Shown here: in pieces, positions 1 through 9,628 of the stretch
Layout: the number at the start of each line of letters is the position of its first letter
How positions within the stretch are numbered: the stretch's first letter is position 1
Assembly: GCF_001553455.1 (NCBI RefSeq)
Contig: NZ_BBOX01000129.1
Coordinates: forward strand, 1 to 62,736
Length of the DNA: 62,736 nt
Reading direction: 5' to 3'
Source of the DNA: Streptomyces hygroscopicus subsp. hygroscopicus
GTDB taxonomy: Bacteria; Actinomycetota; Actinomycetes; Streptomycetales; Streptomycetaceae
Notes under the pieces: generated by a model
The model's input: the letters and a program-made list of their open reading frames with translations, nothing else
What the model was told of the DNA's origin: nothing
The model's database searches: none
Position numbers and translations under genes: made by a program

Positions 1-1125
1 GCGCTGCCCGCCCCCGCCGGCGCCGCCCGCGCCGAGACCGAGTGGATCGCCCCGCGCGGACTCACCGAGATGCGGCTCGCGGTGCTGTGGCAGGAGGTGC
101 TGGGGGAGCGGTCCATCGGGGTCCGGGACAGCTTCTTCCACCTGGGCGGCAACTCGGTGCTCGCGGTGATGCTGCTGGCCGAGGTGGAGCGGCAGTTCGG
201 CCGCCGGCTGTCGCTGGCCACCCTCATCCAGGGGCCCACCGTCGCCGAGATGGCCCGCACCCTGGACCGCAAGGGCGACACCGGCCGCCGCTCGCTGATC
301 CGGCTGCGGCCCGGCGGCGAGGTGCCGGTGTACCTGCTGCCCGGGGCCGGCGGCAACCTGGTCTACTTCCACGAGCTGGTCGGCGCGCTGCCGGAACGGG
401 TGGCGCCCTACGGCCTCCAGCCGTCGTTCACCCAGGACATCGCCGCCGCCACCCTCGTCCCGGAGCTGGCCGGTCAGTATCTGCCGCTGGTGCTCGAGGC
501 CCAGAGCGAGGGCCCCTACCACCTCGTCGGCCACTCCTTCGGCGGCCACCTCGCCGTGGAGCTGGCGTCCCGGCTGCGCGGGCTGGGCAAGGAGGTCGGG
601 CTGGTCGGCCTGGTGGACACCGCCGCGCCGCTGCCCGAGCGCCGGGAGCACTTCGAGGACTGGGACCAGGCCGCCTGGCTGGCCGCCCTGGCCCGGGTCT
701 TCGGACGCGTCTTCAAACGCGAACTCGACCTGGACGAGACGGAGCTGCGGGCGCTGCCGGACGCCGGACAGCTGGACCGGCTGCGCCGGCTGCTGGCCGA
801 ACACCGTGTGCTGCCACCGGAGTTCGACGACGACGCCCAGCTGCGCGGCTTCGTCCGCGCCTACCTCGCCGACCAGCGCAGCCTGTACGCGCCGGCCGAG
901 CCGCACGACCTCACCCTGACCTTCTTCCGCGCCGCCGAACTCCACCGCGACAACATGCCGCCCCAGGCGCTGTCCTGGCTCCTGGACGACCCGGCGCGCG
1001 GCTGGGGTCGCTTCTCCACCCGCCCGGTGGAGGTCCACGAGACACCCGGCGACCACCTGTCCATGCTCACCACCCCGCACGTCGACCGGCTCGCCGAGCT
1101 GATCGGACGACTCACCGGAGCCTGA
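1..1125 (+). CDS. Nonribosomal peptide synthetase, C-terminal carrier protein-thioesterase fragment (5' partial)
   Basis: The reading frame is open from base 1, so this is the end of a longer synthetase. Residues about 25-90 form a peptidyl carrier domain with the phosphopantetheine site LGGNS (Ser at residue 52 of the fragment). A type I thioesterase follows, with GHSFGG (nucleophile Ser about residue 179) and a late His in the GDHLSM context. This domain pair ends an NRPS assembly line: it releases the finished chain by hydrolysis or cyclisation. Adenylation and condensation domains must lie left of the window, so substrate and product are unknown. A methyltransferase and an MMPL exporter follow in the same direction, as expected at the edge of a natural-product cluster. 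Confidence 0.93.
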   Translation, partial: ALPAPAGAARAETEWIAPRGLTEMRLAVLWQEVLGERSIGVRDSFFHLGGNSVLAVMLLAEVERQFGRRLSLATLIQGPTVAEMARTLDRKGDTGRRSLIRLRPGGEVPVYLLPGAGGNLVYFHELVGALPERVAPYGLQPSFTQDIAAATLVPELAGQYLPLVLEAQSEGPYHLVGHSFGGHLAVELASRLRGLGKEVGLVGLVDTAAPLPERREHFEDWDQAAWLAALARVFGRVFKRELDLDETELRALPDAGQLDRLRRLLAEHRVLPPEFDDDAQLRGFVRAYLADQRSLYAPAEPHDLTLTFFRAAELHRDNMPPQALSWLLDDPARGWGRFSTRPVEVHETPGDHLSMLTTPHVDRLAELIGRLTGA

Positions 1126-1177
1126 CGGCACCCACCCCACCCGACCATCCGTTTCCCCAGGAAAGCGAGACCCACCC

Positions 1178-1984
1178 ATGCCGGTCCAGCTGCTGGATCT
1201 CCTCGCCTGCCCCGCCTGCGCGGGCACGGTCGAGCGCACCTCCGCACGGGAGATCACCTGCGCCTCCTGCGGTCGTGCCGCCACCGCGAGCGAGGGCTAC
1301 CTCGACATGATCCGGGAACCCGGGAAGCCCGACCCGGCCGCCCCGACGACCGCCCAGAAGCTGATGGAGTCCCCGGCGTTCGTCCGGCTCTACGAGGTGG
1401 CCATGCGGCCCTTCTTCGCCCGGCTGTTCGCGGGCTTCGGCAGCCATGTGCCCGGATACTCCGAGGAGTTCGACGTCTACCACCACTGGCTGAAGCTGGA
1501 GGAGTCGCGCGAGGGCGCCTGGCTCGACCTGTCCTGCGGCGCCGGGTACTTCACCGACCGGCTGGCCGGCGCCGTGCCGAACGCCACGGTGGTCGGCCTG
1601 GACATCTCGGTGGCGATGCTGGAGAAGGCCCTGAAGGAGACCGTGGGCCGCCCCAACGTGCAGCTGGTCCGCGGCGATGTGCGGGGGCTGCCCTTCCGGG
1701 ACGAGGTCTTCGACGGGGTCAGCAACCCCGGCTCGCTCCACCTGTACGCCGACCCGCAGGCGGCCTACCGCGAGGTGTTCCGCCTGCTGAAGCCCGGCGG
1801 CATCTACACTGCCTCCACGTTCGCGCTCAACGACTACCCGAGCAGTCGACTGGGGGTGAGGCTGACCGGCATCAGGCGCACCGATCTGCGGACGCTGCCG
1901 GAGGAGCTGGAGAAGGCCGGTTTCATCGACTATCGCCTGCGCAAGTTCGGTTCGGCCTTCATCTTCGCGGTCACCAAGCCCTGA
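1178..1984 (+). CDS. SAM-dependent methyltransferase with N-terminal zinc ribbon
   Basis: A 268-residue protein. The first 40 residues carry two CxxC pairs (CPAC and CASC), as in Trm112-like or RlmA-type zinc ribbons. The rest is a class I methyltransferase fold with motif I LDLSCGAGYF, an acidic ribose-binding strand (GLDIS) and an LKPGG motif late in the domain. It would move a methyl group from SAM to a small molecule; the substrate is not visible. An AGGAAAGCGAG ribosome site precedes the ATG. It lies 52 bp after the NRPS stop and 84 bp before the exporter, so a tailoring role in the same pathway is likely but inferred. It could instead be a general methyltransferase picked up by the cluster. 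Confidence 0.85.
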   Translation: MPVQLLDLLACPACAGTVERTSAREITCASCGRAATASEGYLDMIREPGKPDPAAPTTAQKLMESPAFVRLYEVAMRPFFARLFAGFGSHVPGYSEEFDVYHHWLKLEESREGAWLDLSCGAGYFTDRLAGAVPNATVVGLDISVAMLEKALKETVGRPNVQLVRGDVRGLPFRDEVFDGVSNPGSLHLYADPQAAYREVFRLLKPGGIYTASTFALNDYPSSRLGVRLTGIRRTDLRTLPEELEKAGFIDYRLRKFGSAFIFAVTKP

Positions 1985-2068
1985 CCCGGCTTCCGGCCCG
2001 TCCGCTCGGTACGCCCCGGCCCGTACCGAGTCCCGTATCTCCCGCCCCCGGCTGAATCGAGGTACCGC

Positions 2069-4261
2069 ATGTCGCTGCTCCTGCGCTTCTCCACCCGTCC
2101 CCGGCTGTTACTCTCCCTCACCGTCCTGCTGCTGATCGGCGCCGTGCTGGCCGGCGGGGGCCTCACCGACCGGCTGCAGCTGGGCGGCACCGAGGACCCG
2201 GCGGCGGAGTCCAGCAAGGCGGCGAAGGTCATGGACGCCAAGTTCCCGGCCGGCCGGCCGAACCTGGTGCTCCTGGTGGACGGGAAGGCCGACGATCCCC
2301 GGATCGCCGGGCAGGGCAAGCGGCTGGCGGACCGGCTGGCCGGGGAGAGCGGGATCACCGGAGTCGTCCACTACTGGCAGCGCAAGGACCCCGCGCTGCG
2401 CGCCGAGGACGGCGGGCACGCGCTGATCGTCGCGCGGATCAAGGGCAACGAGACGGAGGCCGGCAAGGTCTTCGACCGTCTGGACGACCACTACACGGGG
2501 CGGATCGGAGACCTGGACGTCTCCCTCGGCGGCACGGTGGCGGTGCGCAACGAGTCCCAGCGGCAGACCGCCGACGACCTGGTCAAGGCCGAGGTCATCG
2601 CACTGCCCATCGTGCTGGTGATCCTGGTGCTGGCCTTCGGCAGCGTGGTCTCGGCCCTGCTGCCGCTGGCCATCGGCGTGATCGCCATCATGGGCACCAG
2701 CGCGGTGCTCACCGGGATCACCGAGTTCACCGATGTGTCGATCTTCGCGCAGAACCTGACGACCGCCCTCGGCTTCGGCCTGGCGATCGACTACGCCCTG
2801 CTGATCGTCCGCAGGTTCCGGGAGGAGCTGAGGAAGGACCCCGATCCGGCCACGGCGCTGGCCGCCACCTTGCACACCGCCGGCCGCACCGTGCTGTTCT
2901 CGGCGTTCGTGGTGGCGGTCTCGCTGGCGGCCATGCTGATCTTCCCGATGTACTTCCTGCGCTCCTTCGCCTACGCCGGGATCTCGGTGGTGGTGCTGGC
3001 GGCGCTCGCCGCCCTCACCGTCCTGCCCGCCCTGCTGCGGCTCCTCGGCCACCGGGTGAACGCGCTGCGGATCGTCCGCGGCAGCCCGGAGGCCCGGGAG
3101 GCGGGGGCCGACCGGCGGTGGCGCCGCCTCACCGGCGGGGTGATGCGCCGCGGGCCGATCGTGGCGGTGTCCGTCACCGCGCTGCTGGTCCTGCTGGGGC
3201 TGCCGTTCTTGAAGGTGGAGTTCGGCACCGTGGACGACCGTCAGCTGGGCAGGTCGGCGGAGGCCAGGTCCGTCCACGACACCATCCGGGAGGACTTCGC
3301 GGCCAGCCCGACCGGCGGCGTCGACGTGGTCGCCGAACACCCCGAAAGCGGCGCCCTGGGCTCCTACGCCGCCAAGCTCTCCCAGGTGGCCAAGGTGGCC
3401 CGGGTCGACGCCCCCACCGGCAGCTACCGCGAGGGACAGCGCATCGCGCCGCCCGGTCCGGTCTCCGCGCAGCGCCAGGTCTCCGGCACCGGCTATCTGA
3501 CGGTGTGGCCCACCCATGACGTGGAGGACATCTCCGCCGAGAGCCAGCGGCTGGTCAAGGACGTCCGGGCGGTCCCGGCGCCGTTCGACGTCAAGGTGGG
3601 CGGCCAGGCCGCCATGCTGGTCGACAGCCGGAAGGTCATCGGCGACCTGCTGCCCTACGCCCTGGTGTTCATCGTCGTGGTCACCCTCGTCATGGTCTTC
3701 GTGATGACCGGCTCACTCGTACTGCCGCTCCAGGCCGTCGTCCTCAACGCCCTCAGCCTCACCGCGATGTTCGGGGCCGCCGTCTGGGTCTTCCAGGACG
3801 GCCACCTCAGCGGGCTGCTCGGCTTCACCCCCACCGGTTTCATCGAGACCTCGCTGCCGGTGCTGATGTTCTGCCTGACGTTCGGCCTGTCGATGGACTA
3901 CTCCCTGTTCCTGCTCTCCCGGATCAAGGAGAACTACCAGCGCACCGGCGACCACCGGGGCTCCGTGCTCGCCGGTGTCTCCCAGACCGGTGGCGTCATC
4001 ACCGCCGCCGCCGTCCTGCTCGCCATCGTCATGATCGCCATCGGGACCTCCCAGATCGCGCTCACCAAGATGCTCGGCCTCGGCACCGCCCTGGCCGTCC
4101 TGGTGGACGCCACCCTCGTCCGCTGCCTGCTGGTCCCGGCCCTGATGGCCATCTTCGGCCGCACCACCTGGTGGGCACCGAAGTCCTGGCGCACCGAGCG
4201 CTTCACGCTCAGTGAGGAGGGACCGGCCGAGCGCCGGCCGGAGCCGACCGCGCCGCGGTGA
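2069..4261 (+). CDS. MMPL-family RND transporter
   Basis: A 730-residue membrane protein with the two-repeat MmpL/RND architecture: one N-terminal helix, a periplasmic loop, a bundle of helices, a second loop and a second bundle. The proton-relay signatures FGLAIDY (first half) and FGLSMDY (second half) are both present. These proteins export lipids and lipophilic metabolites using the proton gradient. Its place just after an NRPS terminal module and a methyltransferase suggests product export. Codon 14 (bases 2108-2110) is TTA, which in Streptomyces needs the bldA tRNA, so synthesis is probably tied to development. It converges on the tetR gene with about 60 bp between the stops. Confidence 0.92.
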   Translation: MSLLLRFSTRPRLLLSLTVLLLIGAVLAGGGLTDRLQLGGTEDPAAESSKAAKVMDAKFPAGRPNLVLLVDGKADDPRIAGQGKRLADRLAGESGITGVVHYWQRKDPALRAEDGGHALIVARIKGNETEAGKVFDRLDDHYTGRIGDLDVSLGGTVAVRNESQRQTADDLVKAEVIALPIVLVILVLAFGSVVSALLPLAIGVIAIMGTSAVLTGITEFTDVSIFAQNLTTALGFGLAIDYALLIVRRFREELRKDPDPATALAATLHTAGRTVLFSAFVVAVSLAAMLIFPMYFLRSFAYAGISVVVLAALAALTVLPALLRLLGHRVNALRIVRGSPEAREAGADRRWRRLTGGVMRRGPIVAVSVTALLVLLGLPFLKVEFGTVDDRQLGRSAEARSVHDTIREDFAASPTGGVDVVAEHPESGALGSYAAKLSQVAKVARVDAPTGSYREGQRIAPPGPVSAQRQVSGTGYLTVWPTHDVEDISAESQRLVKDVRAVPAPFDVKVGGQAAMLVDSRKVIGDLLPYALVFIVVVTLVMVFVMTGSLVLPLQAVVLNALSLTAMFGAAVWVFQDGHLSGLLGFTPTGFIETSLPVLMFCLTFGLSMDYSLFLLSRIKENYQRTGDHRGSVLAGVSQTGGVITAAAVLLAIVMIAIGTSQIALTKMLGLGTALAVLVDATLVRCLLVPALMAIFGRTTWWAPKSWRTERFTLSEEGPAERRPEPTAPR

Positions 4262-4321
4262 GCCGGCCGGCGGACCGGCGTCACCGGGCGGAACGCCGTG
4301 GCCGCCACCGGGGGAGAACGC

Positions 4322-4903
4322 TCAGCCGAAGCCCTCACGGGTGATGTTGATGGCCTGGCGGAGGAGGTCCACGGCGTTCCGCTCGCCGCGCTCCAGGGCG
4401 GCCTGCCCGACGACACGGAGGGCGGCCAGCAGGGTCGCGGCGAGTACGTGGGCGCGCAGCGGCCCGTCCGGCCCGTCCGGGAGGCGCTCCCGCACGGCCT
4501 CCGCGAACCCCCGTTCGGCCGCGGCGTAGACGGCGACCAGCTCGGGCAGAAGCGCCGGATCCAGCCGCAGGGCCCGGTAGCGCTCCTCCCGCGCGGGGTC
4601 CGGGGTGTACTCGGTGGCCAGCTGTTCCGCGGCCCGCAGCAGCGCCGTCATCAGGGATTCCCCGGCGGGGCGGGTGCGGAAGAGCTCCACCAGCCGGGCC
4701 GTGAGCGCCCGGTCCTGGTGCAGCAGCGCCTGTTCCTTGCTGGCGAAGTAGTTGGAGAAGGTGCGCCGGGAGACGGTGGCGGCGTCGGCGATGGCCTCCA
4801 CCGTGAGGTTCTCGACGCCGTGCTCGGTGGCCAGCCGCACGGCGGCGTCATGCAGCGCCTGGCGGGTGGCCGCCTTCTTGCGCTCACGCAGGCCGGTACT
4901 CAT
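4322..4903 (-). CDS. TetR-family transcriptional regulator
   Basis: A 193-residue repressor. The start at 4903 (MSTGLRERKK) places the helix-turn-helix at residues about 15-60 (AATRQALHDAA, then VEAIADAATVSRRTFSNYFASKEQ), the usual position; longer in-frame extensions read into the divergent gene. The C-terminal helical ligand domain shows no family-specific motif. It is transcribed away from the Baeyer-Villiger monooxygenase gene with a 109-bp gap holding inverted repeats, the classic arrangement in which a TetR protein represses itself and its neighbour until a ligand (perhaps the ketone substrate) binds. Ligand and target are inferred from position only. Confidence 0.9.
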   Translation of the reverse strand: MSTGLRERKKAATRQALHDAAVRLATEHGVENLTVEAIADAATVSRRTFSNYFASKEQALLHQDRALTARLVELFRTRPAGESLMTALLRAAEQLATEYTPDPAREERYRALRLDPALLPELVAVYAAAERGFAEAVRERLPDGPDGPLRAHVLAATLLAALRVVGQAALERGERNAVDLLRQAINITREGFG

Positions 4904-4931
4904 CGCGGACGAGCATACGCGAGCGGCCGTT

Positions 4932-4970
4932 CGTTTCCCACTGGGCAAGGTTGCGCATTGGGAACGTTTC
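4932..4970. promoter_or_regulatory. Candidate TetR operator between divergent promoters
   Basis: CCCACTGGG at about 4938-4946 is a perfect 4-bp inverted repeat around one central base inside TTCCCACTGGGCAA. A related half TTGGGAACG follows at 4958-4966, complementary with one gap to CGTTTCCCA at 4932-4940. Such a pair between a tetR gene and its divergent neighbour is the usual repressor target. This is a visual call without binding data. Confidence 0.45.
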
Positions 4971-5012
4971 TGTGAGGCTGACACCGCGTCACCGACCAGG
5001 AGAGGACGGCCC

Positions 5013-6839
5013 ATGTCCACCCCCCGCGATCCGTCTCCCGCCGCCGGCTCTCCGGACCCGGCCGAGCCGGGGTTCGACCCGGAGGCCCTGCGCGCGAAGT
5101 ACCGGGCCGAGCGCGACCGCCGGATCCGCCCCGACGGCAGGAAGCAGTACCGGCGCCTCACCGGGGAGTTCGGCGCCTACGCCGACGATCCGTACGTGGC
5201 GCCCGGCTTCACCCGCCGGCCGCTGACCGACCGGGTCGAGGTGGCGGTCGTCGGCGGCGGATTCGGCGGTCTGCTCGCCGGCGCCCGGCTGCGGCAGGCG
5301 GGTTTCCAGGACATCCGGATGATCGAACAGGGCGGGGACTTCGGCGGGACCTGGTACTGGAACCGCTATCCGGGGGTCCAGTGCGACATCGAGTCCTACG
5401 TCTACCTGCCGCTGCTGGAGGAGGTCGGCTACGTACCCCGGTGGCGGTACGCGCCGGGCGAGGAGATCCGGCAGCACGCGCGGGCGATCGGGCGCCACTT
5501 CGACCTCTACCGCGATGTCTGCTTCCAGACCCAGGTGACCGAACTGCGCTGGGACGACGCGGAGTCGGAGTGGATCGTCCACACCGACCGCGACGACCGG
5601 GTCCGGGCCCGCCATGTGGTGATCTCCAGCGGAACACTCAGCCGGGCGAAGCTGCCCGGCATCCCCGGGATCGAGACCTTCACGGGGCACGCGTTCCACA
5701 CCAGCCGCTGGGACTACGCCTACACCGGCGGCGACGCGAGCGGCGGCCTGCACAAACTCGCCGACAAGCGCGTGGCCCTCATCGGCACCGGCGCGACCGC
5801 CATCCAGGTCGTGCCGCATCTGGGGCGGGACGCCGGGCACCTGTACGTGTTCCAGCGCACACCGTCCTCGGTCGATGTGCGCGACAACCGGCCCACCGAC
5901 CCCCGGTGGGCCGCATCGCTGACGCCCGGCTGGCAGACCCGCCGCAGGGACAACTTCCTCACCGTCGTCACCGGCGGCCAGGTGGACGAGGACCTGGTGA
6001 ACGACGGCTGGACGAGCACCGCACGGCTCCAGCAGAAGCTCGTCCCCACCGACAGCTACGCGAGCCTCCCGCCCCAGGAGCGCGAACGCCTCTACGAGAT
6101 CGCCGACTTCCAGAAGATGAACGCGATCCGCGACCGGGTGGACTCCGTCGTCCGGAACACCGCGACGGCCGAGGCGCTCAAGCCCTGGTACCGCTACATG
6201 TGCAAGCGGCCCACGTTCAGCGACACCTACCTGGACACCTTCAACCGGCCCAACGTCACGCTGGTGGACACGGCCGACCACGGGGGCGTCGAGCGGATCA
6301 CCGAGAACGCCGTGGTGGTCGGCGGGGTCGAGTACGAGGTGGACTGCGTCATCTTCGCCACCGGGTTCGAGGTCGGCGTCTCCGGGGTCACCTCGGGGCT
6401 CCTCCCGGTGCACGGCCGGGGCGGCGTCACCCTCACCGAATCCTGGAGCGACGGCCCGAGGACGCTGCACGGCTTCTACAGCCACGGCTTCCCCAACCTC
6501 TTCCAGCTCGGCCCGCTGCAGAACGCCAGCGCCGTCAACTACGTGCACATCCTGGACGAGCAGGCGATCCATGTCGCCGAGGTGCTCGCCGAGGCGCGAA
6601 AGCGCGGGGCCCGGTACGTCGAGCCGACCGCCGAGGCCGAGGCGGCCTGGTGTGCCACGATCCGTGAGAAGGCGGCGGACCTGTACGCCTTCCAGGCCGA
6701 GTGCACCCCCGGCTACTACAACAACGAGGGCATGCCCAGGGAGCGCAGCGAGTCGTTCGGCGACGGCCCGATCGCGTTCCACCAACTGCTCAGGCGCTGG
6801 CGCGCGGACGGCGGCATGGACCACGTACTCGTCATCTGA
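5013..6839 (+). CDS. Baeyer-Villiger monooxygenase (flavin-containing)
   Basis: A 608-residue enzyme of the long BVMO class. The FAD-binding GGGFGG is at residues 81-86, the type I BVMO fingerprint F-T-G-x3-H-x3-W-D at 223-234 and the second nucleotide motif GTGATAIQ (NADPH) after it. The family inserts one oxygen of O2 next to a ketone to give an ester or lactone. The first 75 residues, rich in Arg and Tyr, match the N-terminal extension of cyclododecanone/steroid-type BVMOs. The ATG at 5013 follows AGGAGAGGA. Just downstream is an SMP-30-like protein and then a convergent alcohol dehydrogenase, which fits a ketone-degrading or lactone-forming cascade. Likely controlled by the divergent TetR. 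Confidence 0.92.
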   Translation: MSTPRDPSPAAGSPDPAEPGFDPEALRAKYRAERDRRIRPDGRKQYRRLTGEFGAYADDPYVAPGFTRRPLTDRVEVAVVGGGFGGLLAGARLRQAGFQDIRMIEQGGDFGGTWYWNRYPGVQCDIESYVYLPLLEEVGYVPRWRYAPGEEIRQHARAIGRHFDLYRDVCFQTQVTELRWDDAESEWIVHTDRDDRVRARHVVISSGTLSRAKLPGIPGIETFTGHAFHTSRWDYAYTGGDASGGLHKLADKRVALIGTGATAIQVVPHLGRDAGHLYVFQRTPSSVDVRDNRPTDPRWAASLTPGWQTRRRDNFLTVVTGGQVDEDLVNDGWTSTARLQQKLVPTDSYASLPPQERERLYEIADFQKMNAIRDRVDSVVRNTATAEALKPWYRYMCKRPTFSDTYLDTFNRPNVTLVDTADHGGVERITENAVVVGGVEYEVDCVIFATGFEVGVSGVTSGLLPVHGRGGVTLTESWSDGPRTLHGFYSHGFPNLFQLGPLQNASAVNYVHILDEQAIHVAEVLAEARKRGARYVEPTAEAEAAWCATIREKAADLYAFQAECTPGYYNNEGMPRERSESFGDGPIAFHQLLRRWRADGGMDHVLVI

Positions 6840-6893
6840 CGCCGGGGAAGGGCTGACCAGACCGTGGGCACCACACCAGAACAGGGAGAGGCG

Positions 6894-8582
6894 ATGCACC
6901 TCAGCCGGTTCGACGACACCGGCCGCAGGCAGACCACGAGCGACCGGCTGGAGGTACGGCGACTCACCAGGGCGAATCGGCTGTGGGGCTCCAACGGCGT
7001 CACCTTCGGTCCCGACGGGCGGCTGTACGTGGCGCAGTTCCTCGCCGGGCAGATCAGCGCCGTGGACCCCGTCTCGGGCGACGTCGATGTGGTGGTGCCG
7101 CTCGACGGCCCGGTGCAGGCGCCGGACGACCTGGCCTTCGGGGCGGACGGTTCGATGTACATCGCCGACCTGACCCCCGGCCGGGTGTGGCGGCGCAGCC
7201 CCGGGGGCGCGTACACGCTCGTCTCCGACCAGGTGTCGGTGCCCAACGGCATCACCTGCGTCGGCGACCGCCTCTTCGTCAACGAGATGAAGATGAACGG
7301 CCGGCTGATGGAGCTGTTCCCGGACGGCGGGGACCCCGCGGTGCTCACCGACGGGCTGGCCCTGGGCAACGCGATGCAGCTCGGCCCCGACGGCTGTCTG
7401 TACTACCCGCAGATGCTGCGCAACGAGGTCTGGCGCATCCCGCCGGACGGAGGGGTGCCCGAACGCGTGGCCGCGGAGGTGGACGACCCGGTCGCGGTGC
7501 GCTTCGACCGGGGCGGTGTCCTGGTCGTCCTCTCCCGTGGCATGGCCGGGGTGGTGACCCGTATCGATCTGGACACCGGGGCGCGCTCGGTCGTCGCCAC
7601 CGGCATCGTGGGGCTGGACAACGCCGCGTTCGACCACGAGAACCGGATGTTCGTCTCCAGCTTCGCCAGTGGCGGGATCGCGGAGATCGGTGCCGACGGC
7701 CGGAGCCGGGTGGTGGTCCCGCAGGGGTTCGACGGGCCCTTCGGCATCACGGTCGACCTCGGCGGCACGGTGTACGCGGCCGACCACTTCCGTCTGGCGA
7801 GCCCGGAAGCCCCCGGCGCCGGCTCGGACTCCGGTTCCGGCTCGGACTCCGGCGCGGGCTCGGACTCCGGTTCTGGTTCCGGCTCCGGTTCCCTCGGGGA
7901 GGGGCAGCAGCCCGGGGTGGTCACCCATGAGCTGATGTACGCGGTGCACAACGTCACCGCCGACAACGGCCTGCTGCACCTCACCTCGCAACTCGGCGAC
8001 GTGCGCACCCACGACCCGGTGAACCGGACCTCCCGGGTACGGGCGACCGGGCTGGACCAGCCCACCGGGATCGCCGTCGGGCCGGACGGCTCCCTCCTGG
8101 TCGCCGAAACCGGCGCCGGCCGCATCCTGCGCATCGACGACACCGACACCGTCAGCGTGCTCGCCGAGGGCCTCGACCACCCCGTCGACATCGCCTTCGA
8201 CGGCGAGCAGCGCGCCTACGTCAGCGACGACCGGCGCGGCGCGGTGCTGCGGCTGGACGACGACGGGGAGGCGGCAGTCGTGGCGGACGGGCTCGGCGCA
8301 CCGCAGGGGCTGGCCGTGCGCGGTGACGAGCTGTTCACGGTGGAGGTGGCGCACCGGCGGCTGCGGGCGATCTCGCTGACCACCGGGGAGAGCAGGATCG
8401 ACGCCGAGAACCTGGCGGTCGGCCTGCCGCCCGGGATCACGCGCACCGAACCGGCTCCGGTGCCCGGTGTCCCGGGCCGTCCGCGCCAGTTCGCGGGGCT
8501 CGCCGTCGCCCCCGACGGGGCCCTTCTGGTATCGGCCAACGGGGAGGGGAGCGTGCTGCGGCTGACCCCACGCGCCGACTGA
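6894..8582 (+). CDS. SMP-30/gluconolactonase-like double beta-propeller protein
   Basis: A 562-residue protein of repeated propeller blades (VTFGPDGRLYVAQF, LAFGADGSMYIADL, IAVGPDGSLLVAET). I chose ATG 6894, preceded by GGGAGAGG; a GTG at 6864 would add ten residues with a poorer ribosome site. Two propeller-like halves are joined by a low-complexity Ser/Gly/Asp linker (about residues 308-334, repeats of SDSGSG), which is unusual for the family. SMP-30 enzymes are metal-dependent lactonases, so in this position it may open the lactone or ester made by the upstream monooxygenase, 54 bp away. No signal peptide is seen. Activity is inferred; a pure scaffold role is possible. Confidence 0.82.
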   Translation: MHLSRFDDTGRRQTTSDRLEVRRLTRANRLWGSNGVTFGPDGRLYVAQFLAGQISAVDPVSGDVDVVVPLDGPVQAPDDLAFGADGSMYIADLTPGRVWRRSPGGAYTLVSDQVSVPNGITCVGDRLFVNEMKMNGRLMELFPDGGDPAVLTDGLALGNAMQLGPDGCLYYPQMLRNEVWRIPPDGGVPERVAAEVDDPVAVRFDRGGVLVVLSRGMAGVVTRIDLDTGARSVVATGIVGLDNAAFDHENRMFVSSFASGGIAEIGADGRSRVVVPQGFDGPFGITVDLGGTVYAADHFRLASPEAPGAGSDSGSGSDSGAGSDSGSGSGSGSLGEGQQPGVVTHELMYAVHNVTADNGLLHLTSQLGDVRTHDPVNRTSRVRATGLDQPTGIAVGPDGSLLVAETGAGRILRIDDTDTVSVLAEGLDHPVDIAFDGEQRAYVSDDRRGAVLRLDDDGEAAVVADGLGAPQGLAVRGDELFTVEVAHRRLRAISLTTGESRIDAENLAVGLPPGITRTEPAPVPGVPGRPRQFAGLAVAPDGALLVSANGEGSVLRLTPRAD

Positions 8583-8653
8583 GCCGGGCGGCCGCACGCG
8601 CTCCGTGAGAGGCTGGACGTTCGTGGTTCGGGAGAGGGTTTCCGAAAGCGGGC

Positions 8654-9628
8654 TCAGGAGAGGTCGATCCACACCTTCCCCGGGGCGGTGTACGCCGCGG
8701 TGAACGCCTGCTGGACGTCCTCGAGGGGGTAGCCCGCGCCGACCACCGCGCCGAGCCGGGGCGGCGTCCGCGCTTCCAGGGCGCCGACGGTCTGCGCGAA
8801 GTCCACCGGGTGGTCGTAGATCATGCTGCCGATGAGCGTGATCTGGGCCGCCACCAGATCGCGGGGCGACACCCCGAGGGGAGCGGTGTTCATCCCGATC
8901 AGAACGGCGGTGCCGGGCGTGGCGAGCCGTCGCAGCCCCTGCTCGACGGCCCCGGGCGCTCCGGAGGTCTCGAAGAGAACGGGGAGTCCGCCCGTGTCCG
9001 GCGGCAGGGGGGTCGCGCCCAGCGAACACGCGCGGTCCAGCCGGGCCGCGTTGGGCTCCTGGACGTACACCGTCACACCGTGGCCGACCAGGGCCTGGCA
9101 CAGCAGCAGTCCCTGGGAGCCCGCCCCGATCACCAGACAGCTCTGCCCCGGTGCGATGCCCGAGCGCCGCATCGCCGCCCGTGCCACGGTCGCGGGCTCC
9201 ACACAGACCAGGTCCTCGGCCGGCAGATCCGGGGCGACCGGCCACACGAACGCGGCCGGCGCCACCACATACTCACTCAGCAGACCGGGAACGGTCAGTC
9301 CGACCGCGGCCCGCGCACCACAGGCCGACGTCCTCCCGGCCAGGCAGGTGTCGCAGGTCAGACAGCAGTAGTCCGGTTCGATGACCACGTCCTGGCCGGT
9401 GCGCAGACCGCTGACCTCGCCGCCCGTCCCGACCACGCGCCCCGTCCCCTCGTGGCCCAGGATCCACGGCAGCCGCGGTGGCCGGCGGTGGCCCGCGTGC
9501 ACCGCGAGATCGGAGCCGCACAGCCCCGTGCCCCGCATGCGGATCAGCACGTCCCCCGGGCCGCAGGACGGCTCCGGCACGGACACCACCGACAGCGCAC
9601 CGGGCTCCGTCAGGACGGCGGCCCTCAC
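8654..9628 (-). CDS. Zinc-dependent alcohol dehydrogenase (medium-chain)
   Basis: A 324-residue MDR-family dehydrogenase starting at GTG 9628. It has the catalytic zinc residues (CGSD and GHEGTG), a complete structural zinc motif C-x2-C-x2-C-x7-C (from YCCLTCDTC to TSAC) and a Rossmann motif GAGSQG. The family interconverts alcohols and ketones or aldehydes with NAD(P). It converges on the SMP-30 gene. With the BVMO and lactonase next door it could supply the ketone, though it might equally belong to the repair operon transcript behind it. The substrate cannot be told from sequence. Confidence 0.88.
   Translation of the reverse strand: MRAAVLTEPGALSVVSVPEPSCGPGDVLIRMRGTGLCGSDLAVHAGHRRPPRLPWILGHEGTGRVVGTGGEVSGLRTGQDVVIEPDYCCLTCDTCLAGRTSACGARAAVGLTVPGLLSEYVVAPAAFVWPVAPDLPAEDLVCVEPATVARAAMRRSGIAPGQSCLVIGAGSQGLLLCQALVGHGVTVYVQEPNAARLDRACSLGATPLPPDTGGLPVLFETSGAPGAVEQGLRRLATPGTAVLIGMNTAPLGVSPRDLVAAQITLIGSMIYDHPVDFAQTVGALEARTPPRLGAVVGAGYPLEDVQQAFTAAYTAPGKVWIDLS

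Noticed and set aside
4989..9245. Open minus-strand frame of 1418 codons
   Set aside because: It lies antisense to the monooxygenase and lactonase genes, is rich in Arg/Gly/His/Pro and has no domains; a by-product of high GC.
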